Source: Phocaeicola paurosaccharolyticus JCM 15092 (GTDB lineage Bacteria; Bacteroidota; Bacteroidia; Bacteroidales; Bacteroidaceae). Taken from it: a stretch of DNA of 64,000 nucleotides. The position numbers were made by a program, and so were the translations under genes. The DNA lies in NCBI RefSeq assembly GCF_000613805.1, contig NZ_BAJR01000003.1, positions 62,001-126,000 on the forward strand, in the 5' to 3' direction. Under the pieces are notes generated by a model, which worked only from the letters and a program-made list of their open reading frames with translations, had not been told where the DNA came from and ran no database searches. This document shows, in pieces, positions 55,949 through 64,000 of this stretch (positions are counted from its first letter, which is position 1; every line of letters starts with the position of its first letter).

Positions 55949-57601
55949 ATGATAGAAAATTTTTTAGATAAAGTAGATTTTACTTCACAAGAAGATTTTA
56001 AGAATAATCTTAAGATAAAAGTACCAGAAAACTTTAATTTCGGTTATGATGTTGTGGATGCCTGGGCAGAAGAAGATCCTGAGAAAAAAGCCTTATTATG
56101 GACAAACGATAAGGGAGAGCATATTCAGTTTACTTATGCTGATTTAAAGAAATATACAGATAAAACAGCTTCTTATTTTCAAAGCCTTGGAATAGGCAAA
56201 GGAGATATGGTTATGCTGATTTTAAAGAGAAGATATGAATTTTGGTTCTCTATTATTGCTCTTCATAAACTTGGTGCAGTTGCAATACCTGCTACGCATC
56301 TTCTTACAAAAAAGGATATAGTTTACAGATGTAATGCTGCAGGAATTAAGATGATTGTAGCCGCAGGAGAGGGAGTAATAACACAACATATTTTCGATGC
56401 TGTTGCCGATTCTCCAACACTAAAGACTCTTGTAAGTGTAGGCCCTGAATATCCTGAAGGCTTTTTTGATTTTCACAAGGGCATTGAGAATGCTGCACCA
56501 TTTGTACGCCCTAAGAATGTAAATGCAAACAGTGATATTTCATTGATGTATTTCACTTCCGGAACAACAGGTGAACCTAAGATGGTTGCACACGATTTTA
56601 CATATCCATTAGGACATATCGTTACAGCTTCTTTCTGGCATAACCTTCACAAAGATAGTTTGCATCTTACTATAGCCGATACTGGTTGGGGTAAGGCAGT
56701 ATGGGGAAAACTATATGGTCAGATGATTGCCGGAGCAAATATATTTGTATACGATCACGAGAAATTTACCCCTGCCGATATCTTGGGTAAGATTCATCAA
56801 TATCGTATCACATCACTTTGCGCACCTCCTACAATATATCGTTTCCTTATAAAAGAGGATATTAGTAAATATGATCTCACTTCTCTAGAATATTGTACAA
56901 CTGCCGGTGAAGCACTGAATTTCTCTGTATATAAGACTTTCAAGGAGATAACAGGAATACGTCTCATGGAGGGTTTTGGACAGACTGAGACAACTCTTAC
57001 TCTTGCTACATTCCCTTGGATGGAACCAAAACCTGGAAGTATGGGAGTTCCAAATCCACAGTATGATATAGACCTGATTACTTCAGACGGACGTTCTGCA
57101 GAGGATGGTGAACAGGGACAGATTGTGATAAGAACAGATAAGGGAAAACCTCTAGGTCTGTTTAAAGAATATTACAGAGATAAAGAACGTTCTCAAGAAG
57201 CTTGGCATGATGATATTTATTATACAGGTGATGTAGCATGGCGAGATGAAGACGGATACTACTGGTTTGTAGGCCGTGCAGATGATGTTATAAAGAGCTC
57301 AGGTTACCGTATCGGCCCATTCGAAGTGGAGAGTGCACTTATGACTCATAAAGCTGTTGTTGAATGTGCCATAACAGGGGTACCTGATGAGATAAGAGGA
57401 CAAGTGGTTAAGGCTACTATAGTATTAAGTAAAGAGTATAAAGGCAAGGAAGGTCCTGAACTTATAAAAGAGATACAGGATCATGTTAAGCGTGTTACTG
57501 CTCCATATAAATACCCTAGAGTGATTGAGTTCGTTGATGAACTTCCAAAAACGATAAGTGGTAAAATCCGTAGAGTTGAAATTAGAGAAAAAGATAAATA
57601 A
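55949..57601 (+). CDS. AMP-forming acyl-CoA synthetase (acetyl-CoA synthetase-like)
   Basis: The product has 550 residues of the ANL superfamily. The AMP/ATP-binding loop is [18 protein letters not shown] (near residue 200). Further motifs are [61 protein letters not shown] (read in parts) and the catalytic Lys in [11 protein letters not shown] near the C-terminus. It activates a carboxylic acid to its CoA thioester through an acyl-adenylate. The closest group is the medium-chain/acetyl-CoA synthetase-like enzymes; the acid is not readable. It forms an operon with the XRE-cupin regulator. Confidence 0.9.
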   Translation: MIENFLDKVDFTSQEDFKNNLKIKVPENFNFGYDVVDAWAEEDPEKKALLWTNDKGEHIQFTYADLKKYTDKTASYFQSLGIGKGDMVMLILKRRYEFWFSIIALHKLGAVAIPATHLLTKKDIVYRCNAAGIKMIVAAGEGVITQHIFDAVADSPTLKTLVSVGPEYPEGFFDFHKGIENAAPFVRPKNVNANSDISLMYFTSGTTGEPKMVAHDFTYPLGHIVTASFWHNLHKDSLHLTIADTGWGKAVWGKLYGQMIAGANIFVYDHEKFTPADILGKIHQYRITSLCAPPTIYRFLIKEDISKYDLTSLEYCTTAGEALNFSVYKTFKEITGIRLMEGFGQTETTLTLATFPWMEPKPGSMGVPNPQYDIDLITSDGRSAEDGEQGQIVIRTDKGKPLGLFKEYYRDKERSQEAWHDDIYYTGDVAWRDEDGYYWFVGRADDVIKSSGYRIGPFEVESALMTHKAVVECAITGVPDEIRGQVVKATIVLSKEYKGKEGPELIKEIQDHVKRVTAPYKYPRVIEFVDELPKTISGKIRRVEIREKDK

Positions 57602-57635
57602 TTAATTATTAACTTTCAAACTTTGTTCTGTCAGT

Positions 57636-58106
57636 ATGATACGTAATCTTTTTTTGATTGTATTGTTTTGCCTTGCATCACTACAGGGTATGGCTCAGAA
57701 CTTGGCACCAATAACATGGAGCGCCTATGGACTAACTTTTAAAGCTCCCAAAGGAATAGGAGTGGAAGAGGATACAGAAGAGACTTTCTTGCTTAACAAT
57801 AATAACTTCTATATTACTATTCAGGCTTTGGATTCTGATGGTATGACTAAAGATGATCTTGAAAAGGAGTTGTTGGGACTTGCTGATGAAGATGGTATGA
57901 CTAAACGCTCTTCTACAAAGAAGTTTGACTTACCTCAATTCTATGGAATCTTTGTTCACGGTAGTTGTGATGTAGATAAATGTTGCTATTGTTATTTGAT
58001 GACTAAGGCAGCAGGAAATGTATTCTTTGTATCTGTTATCCATTCTAATGGAGAAGAGGCGATAGCAGAAAGCATTCTCAAGAGTTTCAAGATGGATGAA
58101 GAATAG
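57636..58106 (+). CDS. Small secreted protein of unknown function
   Basis: The product has 156 residues with a signal peptide (MIRNLFLIVLFCLASLQGMAQ). The mature part alternates short strands and acidic helices and has a Cys cluster (CDVDKCCYCY, residues about 115-124). The C-terminus resembles small lipid- or stress-related exported proteins (AIAESILKSFKM), but I recognise no family. It lies 34 bases after the acyl-CoA ligase gene and is closed by a strong terminator, so it may be cotranscribed with it. Confidence 0.65.
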   Translation: MIRNLFLIVLFCLASLQGMAQNLAPITWSAYGLTFKAPKGIGVEEDTEETFLLNNNNFYITIQALDSDGMTKDDLEKELLGLADEDGMTKRSSTKKFDLPQFYGIFVHGSCDVDKCCYCYLMTKAAGNVFFVSVIHSNGEEAIAESILKSFKMDEE

Positions 58107-58128
58107 TTCACAAAGTTTAATAATATAA

Positions 58129-58166
58129 AAAATAGGGCCCTTTATTTAAAGAGCCCTATTTTTTAT
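58129..58166. terminator. Bidirectional rho-independent terminator
   Basis: A stem of AAAAAATAGGGC pairs with GCCCTATTTTTT, with an inner CTTT/AAAG stem. The A-run on one side and T-run on the other make it usable from both strands. It closes the acyl-CoA ligase unit. Confidence 0.9.
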
Positions 58167-58196
58167 ATCTTATTCAATTATAGGAATTTATAAACA

Positions 58197-58278
58197 TATC
58201 CTTAACTTTAGGATACTTATCCAATGCCTTTGGATATTTATCCTAAGCTTTAGGATATTTGTCCTAAGCCTTTGGACA
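58197..58278. repeat. Four 19-bp palindromes in tandem at an exact 21-bp period
   Basis: Units start at 58197, 58218, 58239 and 58260. The third is TATCCTAAGCTTTAGGATA, a perfect inverted repeat; units 1, 2 and 4 each have one mismatch. Unit 4 begins TGTCC and ends GGACA, so both arms changed together. A further perfect 14-bp palindrome, TCTAAATATTTAGA, lies at 58290-58303. The array is in the 357-base non-coding stretch (58107-58463) upstream of the GH51 gene. Confidence 0.85.
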
Positions 58279-58398
58279 AACAAAACTTGTCTAAATATTT
58301 AGATTTGTATTGATTATCAAGCCAATTTGCCTGTTGATTATAGCTTATAATTATTATATTATGATGAATCATTTTACAAAGCTTTTGAAACATATATA

Positions 58399-58430
58399 TT
58401 GTCTATTTATATTGAAATAAATAATCTTTG
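58399..58430 (+). promoter_or_regulatory. Candidate promoter of the GH51 gene
   Basis: TTG at 58399-58401 is followed 21 bases later by AATCTTTG at 58423-58430, one base away from TAnnTTTG. It is 33 bases before the start codon at 58464. Confidence 0.4.
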
Positions 58431-58463
58431 CAAGAAATAAAATCTAAAAATCTATTAGAGATA

Positions 58464-60422
58464 ATGAAAGCACTAAAAACCACTATTACATTAGTTGCTT
58501 TACTGATGATCTCTTCAGTAATGGCACAGCCTAAATTAACATTGAAGGTTGATAAGGCAGAAAAAGAAGTTAGTCCAACTCTTTATGGACTAATGACAGA
58601 AGAAATAAACTATTCTTATGAGGGTGGACTTTATGCCCAGCTTATAGGAAACAGTTCTTTTAAAGAAGATCGCAATGGAGCTAGACAGGCTTGGGGACGT
58701 TGGAAACCAGGTGGTCCAAAGTACTGGAATGTTACAGATACAATAAACTCTCATATCAGCTTGGCCATGAATGATGGCATCAACAGAGCAAATCCTGTCT
58801 CTTTATGTTTTGAGGCGAAAGTAGGTTCTACATTAACAAATGATGGATTCTGGGGGATTCCCGTTAAACCTAATGAACATTTCGAAGGGGCTTTTTTTGC
58901 AAAGGGTAATTCCGATGCGCCTATGTCAGTTATTGTTAGTTTAGTCAGCACTGACGGGAAAACAGTATATGCAAAACAAGAAGTTAAGAATATAGATAAA
59001 AGTTGGAGCAAACACTCTTTTATCCTTGATATTCCAGGAGAGATTAAAGCGACAAAAGATGTAAAATTCCATATAACAGCTTGCCAGAGTGGTAAATATT
59101 GGCTTTCACGTGTAACCCTCTTCCCAGAAACATTTAAAGGACGCAAGAATGGACTTCGAAAGGATCTTATGCAGATGATGTGTGAGATGCATCCTAAGTT
59201 CTTGCGTTTCCCTGGAGGTAATTATCTGGAAGGAAATGATTTCCGTAATCGCTTTGACTGGAAGCGAACAATTGGTGATCCTGATGAACGAGTTGGACAC
59301 ATGAGCCCATGGGGTTATCGTTCTTCTGATGGTATGGGACTTCTTGAATTTCTTCTTTGGGCTGAAGATGTTGGTGCAGAACCATTGCTTGGAGTTTTTG
59401 CCGGTTATACTCTTAATGGAGATTATATAACAGCTGATTATCTTGATGGATTTGTTAATGATGCACTTGATGAGATAGAATATATTATCGGTGGAGTTGA
59501 TACAAAATGGGGAGCTCAACGTGCTAAAGATGGACATCCTGAGCCATTCTCATTAAGATACGTAGAGATTGGTAATGAGGACTTCTTTGATAGGAGCAAT
59601 AGCTATCCTGGTAGATATAAAAAGTTCTATGAGGCAATAAAAGCTAAATATCCTAACTTACAGATTGTATCAACAATAGATGCTAAGATGATGGCCGATC
59701 AAGCAGAAAAATCTGGAGTTAAAGATATCAAACTTGATGTAATCGACGAGCACTATTATCGCAATACTGAAAGTATGTATCGCGCAGCAAATCAATATGA
59801 CAGCTATGACCGTAAAGGACCGAAGATATTCTGTGGAGAATGGGCATCTCGTGAAGGTAAACCTACTACAAATATGAATGCTGCTCTTGGAGATGCTGCA
59901 TGGATGGCATGTATGGAACGTAATTCAGACATTGTAGTTGCTCATTGTTATGCACCTCTTTTTGTAAACGTAAATCCGGGAGCAATGCAGTGGGAGAGTG
60001 ATCTTATAGGTTATGATGCAATTTCTGCATATGGCTCTCCATCATACTATGCACAGTGCATGTTTGCAGGTAATGTAGGTGATAAAATAGTACCTGTAGA
60101 GGCTTCTGATATTCCAACTCTGACATTTGGCAAAGATAAATTACCTCAGATATACTATTCCGCTACAAAAGATTCAAAGAATGGTAAGATTTATCTTAAA
60201 GTAGTTAATGGGGGAAGTACAAAATCGGATATAATTGTTAATGTAGATGGTGCAAAGGTTAAGAGCAAGGGAATAAAGAGTGTTCTTTCTTCAGAAAAAC
60301 CGGAAGATACAAACTCTATAGATAATCCTAAGAAGATAGTACCTATAGTTTCAAAGCAGAAGGTAGGAAATAAATTTAACCTTACTCTCGCTCCATACTC
60401 GATTACAGTATTAGTTATGTGA
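58464..60422 (+). CDS. GH51 family alpha-L-arabinofuranosidase
   Basis: The product has 652 residues from the ATG at 58464, which begins a signal peptide (MKALKTTITLVALLMISSVM, then AQ); an upstream in-frame start at 58428 would bury it. An N-terminal CBM4-like sandwich (residues about 100-220) precedes the TIM barrel. The barrel has FLRFPGGNYLEGN, the acid/base Glu372 in YVEIGNEDFF and the nucleophile Glu459 in FCGEWASREG, and the C-terminal sandwich follows. It removes arabinofuranose from arabinan or arabinoxylan. It stands between an array of palindromes and a hybrid two-component sensor, which may control it. Confidence 0.93.
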   Translation: MKALKTTITLVALLMISSVMAQPKLTLKVDKAEKEVSPTLYGLMTEEINYSYEGGLYAQLIGNSSFKEDRNGARQAWGRWKPGGPKYWNVTDTINSHISLAMNDGINRANPVSLCFEAKVGSTLTNDGFWGIPVKPNEHFEGAFFAKGNSDAPMSVIVSLVSTDGKTVYAKQEVKNIDKSWSKHSFILDIPGEIKATKDVKFHITACQSGKYWLSRVTLFPETFKGRKNGLRKDLMQMMCEMHPKFLRFPGGNYLEGNDFRNRFDWKRTIGDPDERVGHMSPWGYRSSDGMGLLEFLLWAEDVGAEPLLGVFAGYTLNGDYITADYLDGFVNDALDEIEYIIGGVDTKWGAQRAKDGHPEPFSLRYVEIGNEDFFDRSNSYPGRYKKFYEAIKAKYPNLQIVSTIDAKMMADQAEKSGVKDIKLDVIDEHYYRNTESMYRAANQYDSYDRKGPKIFCGEWASREGKPTTNMNAALGDAAWMACMERNSDIVVAHCYAPLFVNVNPGAMQWESDLIGYDAISAYGSPSYYAQCMFAGNVGDKIVPVEASDIPTLTFGKDKLPQIYYSATKDSKNGKIYLKVVNGGSTKSDIIVNVDGAKVKSKGIKSVLSSEKPEDTNSIDNPKKIVPIVSKQKVGNKFNLTLAPYSITVLVM

Positions 60423-60497
60423 TTATGAATAAATAAATAAGTATATATTTTTAAGTGTGTGAATGTATTTTTTTATCATTAGTTTAAATTTAAGTTT

Positions 60498-60533
60498 AAT
60501 AGGTCGTTATTCATTAACGGCCTATTGTTTTTT
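60498..60533 (+). terminator. Rho-independent terminator after the GH51 gene
   Basis: AATAGGTCGTTA at 60498-60509 pairs with TAACGGCCTATT at 60515-60526 (one G-U pair), followed by six Ts. Confidence 0.85.
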
Positions 60534-60647
60534 AATAACATTCTATTATTCACTTTACGGATTATAAAATATATGTAACAAATCTCAATGCCTGTAATGA
60601 AATAAATAGATAATTTTAAAAAGTTTATTATACAATGGCACTTTACT

Positions 60648-63600
60648 ATGAAAAAACAAACTTTCAAATTCGTTACATTACTTCTTTTTGAGATTGTCTT
60701 TAATGTTGCATTTTTTAAAGGATTTGCCCAAAATGGATATCTCTATACTTCAGAACAATTGTCCAGTAGCTGTACAACGTCTATTGTTCAGGATAGATAT
60801 GGTTTTATTTGGATAGGCACAGAATATGGCCTTAATCGTTTTGACGGATATCGCTTTAATCAATATTTTAATCAGATTGGAGATAATAAATCTTTAATAA
60901 GCCATGATGTAATAACTATGCTTGTATCAAGCAAAGGAGAACTATGGTTAGGGTGTGGAAAAGGATTGTGCCGATATAACTATTCAGACAACAGCTTTGA
61001 GCGTTTTGCTTTTCCATACAATGTTTCTCCAAGAGTTACACATATCATAGAATCTCCAAAAGGTGAAATAATATTTGGTACTGCCGGATTTGGACTCTTC
61101 TGTATCAAAAATAATAAAATTACATCTTTAATTCCACCCTTAAGAAAGGTAGAAAAGGGTTTCTTTAGCCGTATTTTTATGGATGCTGAAGGATATTTAT
61201 GGCACTCCGGAAATATGTCTTTATTGATAAGAACTAAAATTGGAGGAGATAGGAAGAATGATGTTATCTATAACATGAAGTATGGTCTTGCAACATCTTT
61301 CATAGATTATGGTAAACAAGGTTTTATAGCTGTTTGTACTAAAGGGTTGATGAGATATGATTATGCTACCCATACCTTTTCGGATGCAGGTTATGATCTA
61401 ACTCAAATGGAAGGTGCAATAATAGAGAGGTCTAAACTGAGTAAAGAGGGAAATATATATTTAGGAATGAGGGGAAATGGACTCTTCGTAATAAATAAAG
61501 GGGAGAAAGTAGTAAAGAGAGTTAGTATTAATGATAAGCCTGTCATGGAGTCAAGCATTGTTAATAACATCCTTATTGATAAGAGTGATAATATATGGCT
61601 TAGTTGTTACCGTAGTGGACTTTATGAGATAAATAGATCGAAGGAGCCATTTGGAAATTGGATTTTAGAGGATGAAAACAATCCTACCGGTAAAAATATT
61701 TCTGCTATAGCACCATTATATGGAGGTGGATATATTGCTGCTTCTTACAATGGAAGTATATATCACATCTCTCCATTTGGTCATACGTTGGAAGTTCACG
61801 ACTCTCCTTATGGTATAAATAGTATGATTCCAGATGGCGAGGGAGAGTACTGGATGAGTGGAGTCAACACATTATGGAAATATAATCCGAAAAGTAATAA
61901 ACTTACCAATAAATATACCGACAAGAAATACGAGTTTACACACTTTGGAATAGACAAAAAACATCTATATATATCATTGGTTGGACATGGCTTTATGATG
62001 ATGGATATTAAAAGTGAGGAGAAGAGGGTAATTAATAGTGGCGATGATTCGAATACTGAAGGCTCCCTGTGTAATGGATGGATAATGAATTTCATGACAG
62101 ACAGTTCAGAACTTATTTGGATTTCTACGGCAGATGGCGTATGCTGCTTTAACCCTGCAAAGAATAGTTTCAAAACCTTCGGATGGAGAAATATTGTGCC
62201 TGGGACATTATGCTATGGAACAGTAGAAGATAATTATGGGAGAATTATTATAGCCTCAATCAGAGGACTCTACTGCTATGACAAAAAGAGTAATAAGATA
62301 GGGCGATTACCTAATACTTCAGAACTTGATAATTTGCATATTTTGGGCCTTAATATAGATAGCATGGAGACATATGGATAACCTCTTCGCAAGGATTATG
62401 GTACTATAATGTGGAGACTCATAAACTTGTGAACCATATTAAGGATAATGGTTTAAAAAAGACAGAATATGAGATTGATGCCTCTGTTAACATAGATGGA
62501 AATGATCTGGCATTCGGAACAGACAAAGGAATACTGTTTTTCAAACCTGATGAGGTGTTGAACAAAAAGAAAGATCCGGGTAATGTTTTCCTGACCGCTT
62601 TTACTATTGGTGGAAAGTGGCAAGATATTGTGAATTATGAATTTACTATACCATGGGATGATAATACATTTATGTTTCAGCTGTCTACTTTGTCGTATGA
62701 CAAAACTGAGAATGTGACATATAAGTATAGAATAAACGAAAATAGTAAATGGATTTGCGCTATAGATAAGGGGAATACATTCAGTTTCAACAATATCAAG
62801 CCGGGGAATTATATTTTTGAGGTGAAAGCTGTAGTAAATGGAGTTGACACCCCTGTAAAGTATATAAAGATATCAATAGAGTCTCCATGGTACTCAAGCA
62901 ATGTAGCATTTATAATATATGCATTGATAGTACTCGCACTTGTTTACTCATTTTATATCTATTATCGCAGAAGATTGCAAAGCCGTTATGAGGAGCAGAA
63001 GATGAGATTCCTTATTAATGCTACTCACGATATACGTTCCCCTCTTACATTAATAATGGGACCATTGAAAAAGTTGAGAATGATGGCTGTGGATGAGGAG
63101 AGTAAGCATTATGTAGATATTATAGGACGTAATGCCGACCGCATGCTAACTCTAGTAAACCAGATTCTTGATGTAAGGAGACTTGACGAGAACCAAATGA
63201 ATATTCATTGTGAACGTACAGACCTTGTGACATTGGTAAACGGAATAAGTACTCTTTTTCAATTCAATGCGCGTGAACGTGGTATTAATATAACTCAGTC
63301 CAGCAACAGACAAAAGATTGAGGCTTATGTTGACCGAGCTAATTTTGAAAAGGTAATCACAAACCTTTTGTCGAATGCACTGAAATATACTTTTGATGGT
63401 GGAAATATTGAGATTAATCTAAAGGCTGAAAATAAGATGGTAGCCATAGAGGTTATGGATGATGGAATAGGAATCTCAAAGGATGATATTCCAAAGCTCT
63501 TCGACCGTTTCTACCTTGGTAATAACTCTAAAGGGTATAATGTGGGAGGAACAGGAATCGGTCTCAATCTATGTCGTCAGTTGGTAACCCTTCATGGGGG

Positions 63601-64000
63601 AGAGATAAGTGCAAACTTGCGCTCAGATGGAAAGAGAGGATCTTGTTTTACCATTTCACTTCCTTTAGGAAAGAAACACCTAAAGCCAAATCAGTTGAAT
63701 GATAACGAGGATGAAATCAATGGACTCAAAGGTCGCTATCGTGCCAGCCGTAATTTCAAAATTCTTGTTGCAGATGATGATATTGAGGTTGCAAGGTATA
63801 TAAAGCTTGAATTAGGAGAGTGGTATAGAGTAGATATCGTTTCTAATGGAAATGATGCTCTTAATGCACTATTCAACGGCCAATATGATCTGCTGATAAC
63901 AGATGTTGTTATGCCTGTTATGGATGGAGTAACCCTATTGAAACGTATTAAGGGAAATCCAAATATAAGTGATATACCGGTAGTTCTACTTACATCAAAA
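60648..64000 (+). CDS. Hybrid two-component system sensor/regulator, frameshifted and cut by the window end
   Basis: The first frame (60648-62381) has a signal peptide (through about GFAQ) and a periplasmic propeller of two-component-regulator repeats (CTTSIVQDRYGFIWIGTEYGLNRFDGYRF, ITMLVSSKGELWLGCGKGLCRYN, read in parts). It breaks at AGCATGG near 62363. Adding one C gives SHGDIWITSSQGLWYYN and an open frame to the window end. That part has a Y_Y_Y domain, a membrane segment, the phosphoacceptor His794 in ATHDIRSPLTL, the ATPase boxes NLLSNALKYT, DDGIGIS and GTGIGLNL, and a receiver domain with Asp1086 in LLITDVVMP. A C-terminal AraC-type DNA-binding domain is expected beyond the window. Such sensors bind an oligosaccharide in the periplasm and activate a polysaccharide locus. 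Confidence 0.93.

Noticed and set aside
58197-58278. 21-bp period array as a CRISPR array
   Set aside because: The units are 19 bp with only 2-bp gaps, so no spacers exist, and no cas gene is in the window.

Overview
The window is AT-rich DNA of the Bacteroidales type, most likely a gut Bacteroides/Phocaeicola-like organism. The evidence is SusC/SusD pairs, secreted carbohydrate-active enzymes, a hybrid two-component sensor with periplasmic propeller repeats, and TAnnTTTG -7 promoter elements. The sequence appears to carry several single-base indel errors (see findings). I saw no tRNA, rRNA, insertion sequence, integrase or CRISPR array.

Layout. (1) 1-15975, plus strand: a rhamnogalacturonan/pectin utilisation locus. 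It holds the end of a SusC, a SusD, a PL22-like oligogalacturonate lyase, a GH2 (frameshifted), a tandem CE12-type esterase, a PL26 exo-rhamnogalacturonan lyase, a GH105 unsaturated uronyl hydrolase and the L-rhamnose mutarotase rhaM (frameshifted). (2) 16054-21691, minus strand: the L-rhamnose catabolic operon rhaB-rhaA-rhaT-rhaD, followed by an AraC-type regulator. Locus 1 releases rhamnose outside the cytoplasm; operon 2 imports it and cleaves it to DHAP and lactaldehyde. (3) 21967-28860, plus strand: GH31, GH9 and a secreted protein of unknown family. (4) 28969-34252, plus strand: the arginine/proline operon argR-GNAT-argG-argC-argD-proC. (5) 34253-37786: a degraded gene end, then a GH115 and an SGNH esterase. 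(6) 37905-42791, minus strand: a compact mannan operon of GH26 mannanase (frameshifted in its signal peptide), GH130 mannosylglucose phosphorylase, GPH-type transporter and cellobiose/mannobiose 2-epimerase. (7) 43033-46245, plus strand: a membrane protein and a TolB-like lipoprotein with a CxxCH motif. (8) 46748-53723, minus strand: a second SusC/SusD pair and a CE7-type acetyl esterase (frameshifted), with a divergent AraC regulator at 53887-54774. (9) 54939-58106, plus strand: a cysteine-rich repeat protein, an XRE-cupin regulator, an AMP-forming acyl-CoA ligase and a small secreted protein. (10) 58464-64000, plus strand: a GH51 arabinofuranosidase and a hybrid two-component sensor-regulator (frameshifted and cut by the window end).

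The main unusual points are as follows. Five genes are each broken by one missing base, always one that would lengthen a run of identical bases, so sequencing error is more likely than gene decay. Four 19-bp palindromes sit at an exact 21-bp period upstream of the GH51 gene. Two interleaved, mutually exclusive hairpins lie between argC and argD. A perfect 19-bp palindrome overlaps the promoter of the membrane protein/TolB operon. A small exported protein carries duplicated 16-residue CC..C repeats. All functions are inferred from reading the translated sequence; no database search was run.
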